A stretch of DNA of 64,000 nt from Larsenimonas salina. Its GTDB lineage: Bacteria; Pseudomonadota; Gammaproteobacteria; Pseudomonadales; Halomonadaceae. The notes beneath the pieces were generated by a model. It did no database searches and was not told the DNA's origin. It was given only the letters and a program-made list of their open reading frames with translations. Shown here piece after piece: positions 51,878 to 63,259 of this stretch. The stretch covers positions 186,001 through 250,000 of the forward strand of contig NZ_JAMLJJ010000003.1 in the NCBI RefSeq assembly GCF_023736155.1, read 5' to 3'. The position numbers were made by a program, and so were the translations under genes. How positions within the stretch are numbered: the stretch's first letter is position 1; every line of letters begins with the position of its first letter.

Positions 51878-53050
51878 CTAGAACACAATGTCCAGTCCAA
51901 GGCCGAGCATGACGCGTTCCTGTCGGCTGTAATCGTCACCGCGCCCTCGCCAGAACGGCGCGGCCCCATCGACCGTCACGTGATCGACCTGCAGTTTGAG
52001 CGCGGCGTTGGTCGCGACATCAAAGCGCGTACCGACACCGATCGTGCGCTGCCAGAAATTATTGCCACTAAGATCCTGCTCCGGGTTGGCGTCGATGTAG
52101 GAGACCACCACATAGGGCATGAACCGCTCGATGCGATAGCCGGCCGAGACCAGGCCGCTGTCGATGTGACCGCCCTTACCGGCAAGACTGGTTCGGTTGA
52201 CCATCGCATTGATCTGCCAGCGCGCTGGCGTCCAGTCGAGCGCCAGTGAGACAAATTCGATATCGGAAATGCCGTACAGGTCAGAAAAATCGACGCCTTG
52301 CTGCGAAAACGCACGCAGCTCCTGGAGCGAGAATTTATTGGGGTTGCTGTAGTGATAATCGGGGTCCATGCGAAGCCGGGTATAGCCCAAACGCATGAAC
52401 CAGTCCTGTGTGCGGTAATCCAGATGGCCACCGCCGGCACGCCCGCGCTCGATGCGCGCCGAGGTATCGTCGGTGAAGTAGAGCTTTTCACTGCCGCTTC
52501 GGCCCGCGAACGCGGTTGCGCTCAGCACACCGCGCCCGACCGGGTGTCGGTAGGTCACATCCGCCCCTTCGATAAAGGGCAGTTGCAGCAGACCAAAGAC
52601 CTCGACGGGCGGTCGAATCCAGGGGTAGCTGTAGCCGACGAAGCGGGTTTCGGAAAAGGCGTAGGCGTCCCAGCCAATCCGGCCCAGACGGATATTCAGC
52701 TCATGGCGCGGCGTGTACTTCAAGAACGCAAGCATGACCTCGGGGCTGAAATCACCGCTGCTGTGGTAGCGGCTTAGCCCCTGCACCGTGGCATTGAAAT
52801 CATCTGTCAGTTCGTAGTCGAGCTGAAGACCGAGAAGACTATCGGCGCGAACGCTTACGGGGTTATCCCCCCCTTTGGGCTGATCGACGTTTCGCACCAG
52901 ATCGCCCTTGCCACCGACGCTGTGAAGCGCGGCGACGGTTGCAAACCCGCGCACGCGCACGTGGTCTTCGGCGATCAAGCCATGAGCCATCGCCCCTGCT
53001 GACACTGCCCATAACAGACTCGACACCACGAGGATCACATACGATCGCAT
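51878..53050 (-). CDS. Outer-membrane beta-barrel (porin-like) protein
   Basis: A 390-residue protein with signal peptide (about 1-23, cut after GAMA). The mature part alternates hydrophobic and polar residues with aromatic girdles (YELTDDFNATVQGLSRYHSS, LDYRTQDWFMRLGYTRLRMD) and ends LGLGLDIVF, the terminal Phe typical of Omp insertion. There is no Pfam porin I can name. The GTG at 53083 is possible, but ATG 53050 begins the signal peptide. Eight bp separate it from the periplasmic-protein gene, so the three form one operon. Confidence 0.75.
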   Translation of the reverse strand: MRSYVILVVSSLLWAVSAGAMAHGLIAEDHVRVRGFATVAALHSVGGKGDLVRNVDQPKGGDNPVSVRADSLLGLQLDYELTDDFNATVQGLSRYHSSGDFSPEVMLAFLKYTPRHELNIRLGRIGWDAYAFSETRFVGYSYPWIRPPVEVFGLLQLPFIEGADVTYRHPVGRGVLSATAFAGRSGSEKLYFTDDTSARIERGRAGGGHLDYRTQDWFMRLGYTRLRMDPDYHYSNPNKFSLQELRAFSQQGVDFSDLYGISDIEFVSLALDWTPARWQINAMVNRTSLAGKGGHIDSGLVSAGYRIERFMPYVVVSYIDANPEQDLSGNNFWQRTIGVGTRFDVATNAALKLQVDHVTVDGAAPFWRGRGDDYSRQERVMLGLGLDIVF

Positions 53051-53210
53051 AGCATTGCCCGTTTTTTGGAATAAGACAGGCACTGACCAAAATCACACCT
53101 GTACGTTTGAAATGTCGGCCCGGGCGCCGGGTTCTTGATATCGAGCGGTCAATGAGCGCTTTCACGGCGAGCGTCTACGCTTGAGAAAGCACTGAGATAA
53201 GGAGCATCAC

Positions 53211-54218
53211 GTGGCACCGAACACGGTCTATCGTCAGCCGCATGGACGCGGCTTCACCTACAAAACCGCACAAGGCAAGACCTTCACCGACACGAAATGG
53301 CGTGGATGGATCAAGCGGCTCGCCATTCCCCCCGCCTGGAAAGAGGTCGAAATCACCCTCGACGAGCACGCCAAGGTGTTGGCCTCCGGGCGCGACAGCG
53401 CAGGCCGCAAGCAGTACGTCTACAACCCCGAATGGCGCGAGCAGCAAGAGGCGCACAAGTTCGACCGCATGATTCGCTTTGCCGAGCGGCTCGAGCCCAT
53501 GCGCCGCACGACCGGGCAGCACCTGATCCTTGAGGGCATGCCGCGGGAAAAGGTGCTTGCCTGTATGGTCCGCCTGATCGACGCCGCCTACTTTCGCCCC
53601 GGCAGCGAACGCTATCGCGATGAAAACCAGAGCTATGGCCTGACCACCATGCGCTCGAAGCACCTGACCATCGAAGGCGACGAGCTAATCTTCGATTACA
53701 AGGGCAAAAGCGGCCAGCAGCAGCACCGCGTGGTCGAGGATGAGCGGCTCTCGCAGGTGGTCAGTGAGCTCGATGACATTCCAGGCTATGAGATCTTCAA
53801 GTACTACGACGATGACAGTCAGAAGGTTCGCGTCGACAGCCAGGACCTTAATGACTACATCCACGATGTGATGGGCGATGAATTCAGCGCCAAGGACTTC
53901 AGAACCTGGGCAGGCACATCACTTGCGGCGCTGGCGCTGGATGAGCTGGGCATCGGGGATAATGAAAATGCCAGTCAGAAAAACGTGGTGGAAGCGGTCA
54001 AGCGGGTGGCCGAGCGCCTCGGCAATACGCCAAGCATCGCGCGGGCAAGCTACATCGATCCACGCATTCTCGAAAGCTACCTCGACGGACGCACGCTCAG
54101 CCATTTCAGACAGTTGGTCGACGTCGAGCTCGAGCAGGACGCCCTGACCGGCCCCGATGAGCGCGCCGTGCTCGAAATGCTCAAAAGCCGGGTCACACGC
54201 GAGACCAGCACCCCCTGA
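53211..54218 (+). CDS. Type IB DNA topoisomerase (poxvirus-like)
   Basis: A 335-residue bacterial topoisomerase IB: WIKRLAIPPAWKEVEITLDE, QAVGRDAKGRKQY-type motif GRDSAGRKQYVYNPEWR, the SYGLTTMRSKHL region with catalytic Arg/Lys, FRTWAGTSLAA, and a late Tyr in ARASYIDPRIL that would form the 3'-phosphotyrosyl link. It relaxes supercoils of both signs without ATP. Length and motif order are normal. Gene stands alone. Confidence 0.92.
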   Translation: MAPNTVYRQPHGRGFTYKTAQGKTFTDTKWRGWIKRLAIPPAWKEVEITLDEHAKVLASGRDSAGRKQYVYNPEWREQQEAHKFDRMIRFAERLEPMRRTTGQHLILEGMPREKVLACMVRLIDAAYFRPGSERYRDENQSYGLTTMRSKHLTIEGDELIFDYKGKSGQQQHRVVEDERLSQVVSELDDIPGYEIFKYYDDDSQKVRVDSQDLNDYIHDVMGDEFSAKDFRTWAGTSLAALALDELGIGDNENASQKNVVEAVKRVAERLGNTPSIARASYIDPRILESYLDGRTLSHFRQLVDVELEQDALTGPDERAVLEMLKSRVTRETSTP

Positions 54219-54297
54219 GCCTTGGCCGGTGGAAACGCGTCACCGGCCAAGGCATCATGAGCCACTGATTTTCATTTTTGACCAAGGAGCCCTGCCC

Positions 54298-54816
54298 ATG
54301 CGTGCGTTGATTGCGACGTCGTTGCTCGCGTTGATTCTGACCGGCTGTCAGACGCTTTCCGAAAGCGGCATCCTGCCGGATGGCGATGACCAGGCAGCCG
54401 GAAGCAGCGCCAATCAGGTCAAGCGAACCGTCGCCTTCTCGCCCGAGGAGTACGCCCAGCTCGAGAAGAGCGGTACCGCCACACTCAAGGGGCAACTTTT
54501 CTACCAAAACGAGGGTCTCAAGGTCATCGGGCGCGACCAGCGCGTCTCGCTGGCCCCGGCCACGCGGTATTCAGCCGAGGCCGCCGACGCAGCCCTTGCC
54601 GGCAAGCGCATCGAGCCGGCAGACCCTCGGGCACGGGCCTATACCCACACCGCCACCACCGACAGTGAGGGCCACTTCACATTCACCGGCCTACCCTCCG
54701 GTGTGTTCTATGTCGGCGGCGTGGTGCGTCTGCCCGATGGCAGCATGAGCCCGTACATCCTCAAGCAGGTGCGCCTCGGCGTCGGGCAAACCAAGACGGT
54801 GAAGCTGACGCGCTGA
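54298..54816 (+). CDS. Lipoprotein with carboxypeptidase-regulatory-like domain
   Basis: A 172-residue lipoprotein. The lipobox LTGC gives Cys at about residue 17, followed by Gln (not Asp), predicting outer-membrane sorting. The C-terminal ~85 residues (YTHTATTDSEGHFTFTGLPSG, VRLPDGSMSPYILKQVRL) fit a transthyretin-like carboxypeptidase regulatory fold. ATG 54298 follows AAGGAGCCCTGCCC. Function unknown. Confidence 0.8.
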   Translation: MRALIATSLLALILTGCQTLSESGILPDGDDQAAGSSANQVKRTVAFSPEEYAQLEKSGTATLKGQLFYQNEGLKVIGRDQRVSLAPATRYSAEAADAALAGKRIEPADPRARAYTHTATTDSEGHFTFTGLPSGVFYVGGVVRLPDGSMSPYILKQVRLGVGQTKTVKLTR

Positions 54817-54864
54817 CCGCGGCAGACTACCGCACCGTGCGCCGCGCATCCGCATTTTGTTTTA

Positions 54865-54900
54865 CACTGAATGGGCGGAAATCCTACCGCCTGTTCAGTG
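54865..54900 (+). promoter_or_regulatory. Long hairpin in the leader of the universal stress protein gene
   Basis: CACTGAATGGGCGG pairs with CCGCCTGTTCAGTG over 14 positions with two internal mismatches (12 pairs) around an 8-nt loop. The right arm ends one base before the AAGGAGG ribosome site. It is well placed to control translation or serve as an operator. Confidence 0.6.
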
Positions 54901-54913
54901 CAAGGAGGATGAC

Positions 54914-55366
54914 ATGTATCGATCTCTTTTGGTTCCGCTCGACGGCTCAGAACACGCCGTTCAAGCATTGATCATCGCCTCTCAGATGCTGGATGACGAC
55001 ACCGAGCTGTTCGTGCTCAACATTCCAGAACCACCGCTTGCCAACGATACTCTGGGTGCAGGTGTTGGTGCAGCCCCACTGGATTACAGCACGGAAAAGG
55101 CCAAGGCCCAGGCCGACGAAGTGATTCGCGAAAGCCTTCAAAAAGCCAAGCTGGGTGATCGTCAGGTTCACGCGATCATGCGTAATGGGCCGCCGGTGGC
55201 CGCTATTCTCGACGAGGCACGCGAGCGCAAGGTCGATGCCATCGTGATGGGAAGCCGCGGGCTCTCGGATCTCAAAGGGCTGATGATCGGAAGCGTCTCA
55301 CATAAGGTTAGCCACCTTGCCCCGTGCTCGGTCATCACCGTCCACCTGCCCGACACCAACCACTGA
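54914..55366 (+). CDS. Universal stress protein (UspA family)
   Basis: A 150-residue UspA-type protein: YRSLLVPLDGSEHAVQAL at the start, then the ATP-binding-type motif G-x2-G-x9-G-S/T seen in VMGSRGLSDLKGLMIGSVSHKVSHLAPCSVITV. Such proteins bind ATP and rise in stress. ATG 54914 follows AAGGAGGATGAC, a very strong site immediately after a leader hairpin. Confidence 0.92.
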   Translation: MYRSLLVPLDGSEHAVQALIIASQMLDDDTELFVLNIPEPPLANDTLGAGVGAAPLDYSTEKAKAQADEVIRESLQKAKLGDRQVHAIMRNGPPVAAILDEARERKVDAIVMGSRGLSDLKGLMIGSVSHKVSHLAPCSVITVHLPDTNH

Positions 55367-55382
55367 ACGTTATATACCCGGA

Positions 55383-55415
55383 TGCGGGCGCATCATGTCC
55401 GACGGTGCGCCCGCA
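55383..55415. terminator. Hairpin between convergent usp and lysE genes
   Basis: TGCGGGCGCA pairs perfectly with TGCGCCCGCA around a 13-nt loop, with only short T stretches nearby. Probably a bidirectional 3'-end structure. Confidence 0.5.
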
Positions 55416-55420
55416 CCGTC

Positions 55421-56014
55421 TCATTTAAACGCCTCCCGCAGCAGCCAAAAAAGCATCAGCATCAGCGCGATTGCCATGAGTCGATTGAACCAGCCCGCCC
55501 ATCTCGGATGTGACATCAAAGCGCTGCCAAGCCGCGCCCAAAGCAGTACACAGCTCAGACAGACCACCAAGTAAATTCCGCTCAGTGACAGCATCGAAAG
55601 GCCCTCAGTGCCTTCGGGGGTCGAGAACAGTGCCACCAGTGACAGCGCCACCGCCCACGCCTTGGGGTTGAGCCATTGGGTGAGGGCGCCCTCGCGCAGA
55701 GAGGGGGCATGAGCGTCAGCCGCCCCCGAGCGCGGGTCGGCCCGTAGAAGCTGAAGGGCAAGCCAGAGCACGTAGACACAGGCAGCGCCCATCATCATCG
55801 TCTGAATCCACGGCCAGTGAAGCACCAGGGCCGACAGCCCCAGATACGCCGCCCATAGAAGCGCGACAAACCCGCTCGCCGCGCCGAGGGCGTACCCGGC
55901 CACCGCACGCCACCCCACACGACTGCCGGCCATGGCCGCCACCAGATTCACAGGCCCCGGGGCCCCTGACGCCACGAACGCCATACCCACCACCTCGCTC
56001 CATCCCTGAGTCAT
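55421..56014 (-). CDS. LysE-family exporter
   Basis: A 197-residue membrane protein with about six helices, including the conserved GAPGPVNLVAAMAGSRVGWRA near helix 1 (family G-x-x-x-G-P-x-N/G pattern) and NPKAWAVALSLVALF in the middle. LysE/RhtB proteins export amino acids or analogues. ATG 56014 follows GGGGAGCGCGATA. An AraC regulator gene lies just upstream in the same direction, a common pairing. Confidence 0.87.
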   Translation of the reverse strand: MTQGWSEVVGMAFVASGAPGPVNLVAAMAGSRVGWRAVAGYALGAASGFVALLWAAYLGLSALVLHWPWIQTMMMGAACVYVLWLALQLLRADPRSGAADAHAPSLREGALTQWLNPKAWAVALSLVALFSTPEGTEGLSMLSLSGIYLVVCLSCVLLWARLGSALMSHPRWAGWFNRLMAIALMLMLFWLLREAFK

Positions 56015-56140
56015 TATCGCGCTCCCCTGTTCGATCAAGACGTACCAAGGATCGCCTGAGCGCACCGCGCCTGGATTGTAGGAAATAAACCGAATCGGGA
56101 AATGAACAGGTCGTGGCGTTGGCGTTCGAGCGCGAGGCGC

Positions 56141-56974
56141 TCAATGCCTGATGTATTGGCCCGGAGTGACGCCGAGCACGTGGCGAAAGGTTCGAATGAA
56201 GTGCGGTTGATCGTGGAAGCCAAGCCGCACCGCCACATCGGCTGCGGACACGCGCCCGCCCAGTAACGACCGGGAATGTTCGATGCGACGCTGAAGCCAA
56301 TAGGCGTAGGGCGTCAGGCCGTACTCGCGGCGGAACGTGCGAAGCAGCGCGTTGGGGTGCATATCAAAGCGTTCGGCAAGGCGTGAGAGTGACACCGTCA
56401 CCGGTTCGCCGTCCACGAGTCGCCGGGCCTCATCCTGGAGGTGAGCACGCACGCGCTGGGCAGTCGTGACATCTCGCATCGACGAAGGCAACCGCGCACC
56501 GCCATGTACGACAAAGGCCTGGCTCAACACATCGATCAGCTCGGCCTGGAACGCTAACTGCCAGCCCGAATGGCCAGCGTGGCAGACGCGGGTCAGAAGC
56601 CGGGTAAGGCCGCGCTCGATCTGACCACCCGGGTCGCAGGCATTCAACGCCCGAAAGCCGGTCATACCGCGGTGACCGAGCTGCTCACCGAGTGCGGTTT
56701 CCGAGACGTAAAGCATGGTGTAACGCAGCCGCTTGCTCAGGGCGTAGCCGTTGTGGGGCTCGTCCGGGTTCATCAGCGACAGCGTCTGCCGCGCCAGGGC
56801 GTGGCGCGCCCCGCGGCAGTGGTAGCCGCCCACGCCTGCATGGATGGCACCGAGCGCGAAGGCATCGTGGCTGTGCCGGCCGAAGGGCTCGCCGCTGAAA
56901 TCCGCCGCCAGCAGCTCGATGCCTGGCAGGCCCTCGATGGCGTGCAGGCGATTTCGAACGCGCGCCTCAGTCAT
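56141..56974 (-). CDS. AraC-family regulator
   Basis: A 277-residue regulator: an N-terminal cupin-like AraC ligand domain (FGRHSHDAFALGAIHAG, LMNPDEPHNGYAL) and two C-terminal helix-turn-helices (about 175-275: LSRLAERFDMHPNALLRTFRR, DVAVRLGFHDQPHFIRTFRH). Such proteins often activate an adjacent LysE exporter in response to the exported amino acid. The gene begins 3 bp after the M23 peptidase stop, so the two may be co-transcribed by accident of position. Confidence 0.9.
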   Translation of the reverse strand: MTEARVRNRLHAIEGLPGIELLAADFSGEPFGRHSHDAFALGAIHAGVGGYHCRGARHALARQTLSLMNPDEPHNGYALSKRLRYTMLYVSETALGEQLGHRGMTGFRALNACDPGGQIERGLTRLLTRVCHAGHSGWQLAFQAELIDVLSQAFVVHGGARLPSSMRDVTTAQRVRAHLQDEARRLVDGEPVTVSLSRLAERFDMHPNALLRTFRREYGLTPYAYWLQRRIEHSRSLLGGRVSAADVAVRLGFHDQPHFIRTFRHVLGVTPGQYIRH

Positions 56975-56977
56975 GCG

Positions 56978-57820
56978 TCACTGCCCTCGCCGTTCCAACA
57001 CCAACTGTGGGTCGATGCGGGTCGAGAACCAGCTCATGCCCCAGTGCAGGTGCGGGCCCGTGGCGCGGCCGGTCGAGCCGACCCGGCCGATGATCTGGCC
57101 CTGCTTGACGTGATCGCCGACAGCGACGTTCAACCGGGACAGATGCAGGAAGTTGGAACTGATGCCGAAGCCGTGATCGAGCAGCACGGTGCCGCCGGTC
57201 AGATAGAGATTGGGGTCGGCGAAGGTAATGACGCCACTGGCCGGGGCCTTGATCGGCGCCCCCTCGGGCGCGGCAATGTCCATGCCTGAATGCGGTGCCC
57301 CGGGGGTACCATTATAGATGCGCTGACGCCCGAATCGCCCACTGATGCGCCCCTCGACCGGCTGAATAAACCGTTCGGTAAAGCCGATACGGTCGTCGTT
57401 TCGCGTGCGCGCTGCACTGACGCGCTGCTGCTCGCGGGCAATTCGCTCGGCAAGTTTTTTCGGCGGCGACACGGTCTTTGAAGGCACGCCATCAACCCTT
57501 GAAATCGGCCAGTCTCGCGGCGTCACCCCGACGCTTGCGTGCGTTACCGTGCCATCGGGCCGTGTGATCTCGATCTGCTCGGGTGCGGATGCGTCGCGGC
57601 CCACGCCGAACACCACCGTGCCGTAATCGGTCACGTGCACCTGGCGCCCGGCAATGCGCACACGGCTTTCGGGGGGCACCTTGCCGATCACCATCGCCCC
57701 TTGCGGCACGGCCTCTGGAAAGACGATGTCGGCGGCGGCCACCGAGGGCACGCGCCCAAACACCAGCGCGGTAAGTGCCAAGAGCGCTACGATCAGCAAA
57801 GGCCGGCGTGATAGGGTCAT
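56978..57820 (-). CDS. M23-family peptidoglycan peptidase
   Basis: A 280-residue exported LytM/M23 metallopeptidase. It has a signal (RRPLLIVALLALTALVF), then an N-terminal beta-domain (about 35-105) and the catalytic domain (about 160-275) with the zinc motif HSGMDIAAP (H-x3-D) and the late HLHWG. Both H-x3-D and H-x-H are intact, so it should be active on cell-wall cross-links, unlike divisome activators. ATG 57820 follows GAGGATAAGATAC; ATG 57835 is the alternative. Confidence 0.9.
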   Translation of the reverse strand: MTLSRRPLLIVALLALTALVFGRVPSVAAADIVFPEAVPQGAMVIGKVPPESRVRIAGRQVHVTDYGTVVFGVGRDASAPEQIEITRPDGTVTHASVGVTPRDWPISRVDGVPSKTVSPPKKLAERIAREQQRVSAARTRNDDRIGFTERFIQPVEGRISGRFGRQRIYNGTPGAPHSGMDIAAPEGAPIKAPASGVITFADPNLYLTGGTVLLDHGFGISSNFLHLSRLNVAVGDHVKQGQIIGRVGSTGRATGPHLHWGMSWFSTRIDPQLVLERRGQ

Positions 57821-57975
57821 GTATCTTATCCTCATGGTCTTGTTACAAAAACTGCTGTTAAACGTGGCGAGCGCGTTATAATCCTCGCCAACCGCCGAGG
57901 CGTCGCGCAGCGCGCGTCTTCTCGCCTCGCTTTCGAATCACGGCGCCTGGCGCCGCAGTCGTCACGGATACCCTT

Positions 57976-58851
57976 ATGGATACCCCGACCCATTACATCA
58001 TGACGGTCGCCTGCCCGGCGGCCTCCGGCATTGTTGCCGCCGTCACCTCGTTTCTGAGTACCCATGAGTGCTACATCAGCGAGCTGGCCCAGTTCGACGA
58101 CGAAGCCATCGGCCGCTTCTTCCTTCGCGCCCGTTTTCGCTTCAATAACGACGCCAAGGGCGATCCTGCCGAAAACGTCGAACGAATGCAGCAGGAGTTT
58201 AGTCAGGTCGCAAGCGACTTCTCGATGGAATGGCAGATCCATGACGCGGCCAAGCCGCCCAAGGTCATGATCATGGTCAGCAAGTTCGACCACTGCCTGA
58301 CCGATCTGCTTTATCGCCATCGCAAGGGCGAACTGCCGATGGAAATCACCGCCATCGTCTCCAACCACCTCGACCTGCGTCCGATGGCCGAGCGTGAAGG
58401 CATCCGCTTCGTGTACAAGCCGATCACGCCCGACACCAAGGCCCAGCGAGAACAGGAGCTTTTCGAGCTGATCGAGGACACCGGCACCGAGCTGGTCGTG
58501 CTGGCTCGCTACATGCAGATTCTCTCAGACGACATGTGCCGCAAGCTCGAAGGCCGTGCGATCAACATTCATCACTCGTTTTTGCCGGGATTCAAGGGCG
58601 CACGCCCCTACCATCAGGCGTTCGAGCGCGGCGTAAAGCTGATCGGTGCCACCGCCCACTTCGTGACCGCCGACCTGGACGAAGGACCGATCATCGAACA
58701 GGAAGTCCAGCGGGTCGATCACACCTACCGCGCCCAGGAGCTGGCCTCGGTCGGCCGGGCCACGGAAACCGTGGCGCTGTCGCGCGCCGTGCGTTATTTC
58801 CTCGAGCACCGGATTTTTCTGGCCGACAACAAGACGGTCATTTTCCACTGA
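57976..58851 (+). CDS. purU: Formyltetrahydrofolate deformylase
   Basis: A 291-residue PurU: an N-terminal ACT domain (about 7-90, CPAASGIVAAVTSFL) and a formyltransferase-fold catalytic domain (about 95-288) with NIHHSFLPGFKGARPYHQA and HFVTADLDEGPIIEQ, containing the catalytic Asn/His/Asp set. It hydrolyses 10-formyl-THF to THF and formate, balancing one-carbon pools and feeding purT. Length and motifs are typical. It converges on ppsA. Confidence 0.95.
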   Translation: MDTPTHYIMTVACPAASGIVAAVTSFLSTHECYISELAQFDDEAIGRFFLRARFRFNNDAKGDPAENVERMQQEFSQVASDFSMEWQIHDAAKPPKVMIMVSKFDHCLTDLLYRHRKGELPMEITAIVSNHLDLRPMAEREGIRFVYKPITPDTKAQREQELFELIEDTGTELVVLARYMQILSDDMCRKLEGRAINIHHSFLPGFKGARPYHQAFERGVKLIGATAHFVTADLDEGPIIEQEVQRVDHTYRAQELASVGRATETVALSRAVRYFLEHRIFLADNKTVIFH

Positions 58852-58873
58852 CCTGTCCGCTTGTCATCCCGCC

Positions 58874-58918
58874 ATGAAACTCTCGATTATGAAACACTCG
58901 ATCATAAAACACTCGACC
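58874..58918. repeat. 15-bp tandem repeat, three units
   Basis: ATGAAACTCTCGATT, ATGAAACACTCGATC and ATAAAACACTCGACC follow one another after the purU stop, with a partial fourth leading into the terminator. Confidence 0.85.
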
Positions 58919-58921
58919 ATG

Positions 58922-58952
58922 AAAAAAGGCGCCCAAAGGGGCGCCTTTTTTT
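58922..58952. terminator. Bidirectional terminator between purU and ppsA
   Basis: GGCGCCC-AAAG-GGGCGCC with A6 before and T7 after. Confidence 0.88.
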
Positions 58953-58991
58953 GGACGTCGCGGCCTGGCCGCGACGTGTCTGGCACTGCAC

Positions 58992-61364
<2,373 letters not shown>

Positions 61365-61577
61365 GGTTCTCTCCTGATAGTCGTTTCGACACGCAATTTG
61401 CGCCAAACAGTGGGGCCAGAAGCTAACAGGCGGACTCCGGCTTCGCCAGATATTTTAAGGCGTACACGCTGGAGTTTTTTTACAACATGTGCCGGCCTGA
61501 CTCGGCCGTGCCTATAGCGGTTGCCGAGCGTACGCTCTCGGTCAACAATGACGGATCGACTCACACGGACGTACCTC

Positions 61578-62411
61578 ATGACGCGCACCGCCTTTTTCAT
61601 TTCAGACGGCACAGGCATCACCGCCGAGACACTTGGCCGTAGCTTGTTGTCCCAGTTCGAAAATATCGAGTTCAACCAGATCACCAAGCCCTACATCGAC
61701 ACGCTGGAAAAAGCGCATGCGCTGGTGGAACTGATTGAATCAACTGCCGAGCGCGACGGTGTTCAACCGATCGTGATCGACACCATCGTCGATCAGACCG
61801 TGCGCAATATCGTCGCCAAGGCCTCCGCCTTCCAGATCGATATTTTTTCGACCTTTCTGGCGCCGCTTGAGGACGAACTGGAAACGCACTCGACCTATAC
61901 CGTCGGCCGCACCCACGCCATCGGTCAGGATGACGTCTACATGCATCGAATCGAGGCCGTCAATTTCGCCCTCGACAACGACGACGGTGCACGCACCTAT
62001 CAATACGAGGAAGCCGACATCATCCTGGTCGGCGTCTCACGGTGCGGCAAGACACCCACCTCGCTTTACCTGGCCCTTCAGTTCGGCATTCGCGCGGCCA
62101 ATTACCCGTTGACCGATGACGACCTCGACGACAACGGCAGCCTGTCGCTGCCGGCCTCGCTGATGAAGCATCGCCACAAGCTGTTCGGATTGACGATCGA
62201 CATTCGACGGCTAACCGCGATTCGCACCGAACGCCGTCCCGACAGCCGCTACTGCTCGATGGATCAGTGCATGCGCGAAGTCGAGCAGGCCGAGGCACTC
62301 TATCGCCGCCACGGTATCCCGTTCATCGACACCACGCGCTTCTCGATCGAGGAAATCTCGACGCGCATGATGAACGAGACCGGCCTGCAGCGCCGGTTCA
62401 GCCCGCGTTGA
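61578..62411 (+). CDS. ppsR: PEP synthetase regulatory protein (bifunctional kinase/pyrophosphorylase)
   Basis: A 277-residue DUF299/PSRP protein: N-terminal [20 protein letters not shown], the P-loop [15 protein letters not shown] (about 152-166) and C-terminal [25 protein letters not shown]. It inactivates PpsA by ADP-dependent phosphorylation and reactivates it by phosphate-dependent removal. Its divergent position beside ppsA is the usual gammaproteobacterial arrangement. ATG 61578 gives the family start; no strong ribosome site is visible. Confidence 0.95.
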   Translation: MTRTAFFISDGTGITAETLGRSLLSQFENIEFNQITKPYIDTLEKAHALVELIESTAERDGVQPIVIDTIVDQTVRNIVAKASAFQIDIFSTFLAPLEDELETHSTYTVGRTHAIGQDDVYMHRIEAVNFALDNDDGARTYQYEEADIILVGVSRCGKTPTSLYLALQFGIRAANYPLTDDDLDDNGSLSLPASLMKHRHKLFGLTIDIRRLTAIRTERRPDSRYCSMDQCMREVEQAEALYRRHGIPFIDTTRFSIEEISTRMMNETGLQRRFSPR

Positions 62412-62448
62412 GCGAACACACACACAACGCCTGCCATAGAGATAGTGC

Positions 62449-63126
62449 ATGATCGGTAAACACTCCGAAAACGACACCCAGAACGTCACGGTCGACCCCG
62501 CCGTGCTCGACGCGGCCCGCGCGCTGGCCGACAGGCCCGGACGAACGCTTCTGGGCATCGTCGGCGCGCCCGGCGCCGGCAAATCAACATTGACCGAAGC
62601 GCTGATCACCGCGCTGGGCAGCGCCCAGGCCCAGTGCGTACCGATGGACGGCTACCACCTCTCGAACCGGGAACTTGCCCGGCTCGGTCGCAGCGATCGA
62701 AAGGGCGCCCCGGACACCTTCGACGCCACCGGCTACCGCGACCTTCTAACGCGCATACGCAAGACCACGGACGAAGTTATCTACGCCCCGGCGTTCTACC
62801 GCGAGATCGAAGAACCCATTGCCGCAAGTCTTGTAGTAACGCCTGAGTGCCCGCTGGTGATTACCGAGGGCAATTATCTGCTGCTGGAGGACACGCCGTG
62901 GCCACAGGTCGCAGCGCAGCTCGATGAAGTCTGGTATGTCGACGTACCCACGCCGCTTCGGGAAACGTGGCTGGTCGAGCGCCACATGCGCTTTGGCCGC
63001 ACCGAGACCGAGGCACGGGACTGGGTCGCCACTACCGACCGCCCCAACGCCGAGCGCATCGAGGCTACCCGCACACGCGCCCACCGCACGCTCGTCTTCG
63101 ACGGGCCGAGACTGCGCTTTGCATGA
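62449..63126 (+). CDS. Nucleoside/nucleotide kinase family P-loop protein
   Basis: A 225-residue kinase-like protein with Walker A GIVGAPGAGKST (about 37-48), VPMDGYHLSNREL after beta-strand 2, the VIYAPAFYREIEEP segment and VITEGNYLLLED (Walker B region). These match the pantothenate/uridine-kinase-like group often annotated as nucleoside or fructose transport kinase; the real substrate is not fixed by sequence. Starts 37 bp after ppsR. Confidence 0.82.
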   Translation: MIGKHSENDTQNVTVDPAVLDAARALADRPGRTLLGIVGAPGAGKSTLTEALITALGSAQAQCVPMDGYHLSNRELARLGRSDRKGAPDTFDATGYRDLLTRIRKTTDEVIYAPAFYREIEEPIAASLVVTPECPLVITEGNYLLLEDTPWPQVAAQLDEVWYVDVPTPLRETWLVERHMRFGRTETEARDWVATTDRPNAERIEATRTRAHRTLVFDGPRLRFA

Positions 63127-63162
63127 GCGCATACCGAATGACACCACTCGAGCACGTCCAAC

Positions 63163-63192
63163 AAAAACGGCCCGCAAAGCGGGCCGTTTTTT
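63163..63192. terminator. Terminator after the kinase gene
   Basis: ACGGCCCGC-AAA-GCGGGCCGT with A4 before and T6 overlapping after; can act both ways between convergent genes. Confidence 0.85.
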
Positions 63193-63247
63193 AGGCACTG
63201 CCCGTCATCTCAGGCATTGCCCGTCATTTCAGGCATTACTCGTAACC
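63193..63247. repeat. 19-bp tandem repeat, two full units and one partial
   Basis: Units begin AGGCACTGCCCGTCATCTC and AGGCATTGCCCGTCATTTC, then a decayed third unit AGGCATTACTCGTAACC. It directly follows the terminator, before the convergent PP-loop gene. Confidence 0.8.
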
Positions 63248-63259
63248 ACGCCATCCGCG

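Noticed and set aside
58874-58918. CRISPR-like repeat
   Set aside because: The units are contiguous 15-mers without spacers and there are no cas genes.
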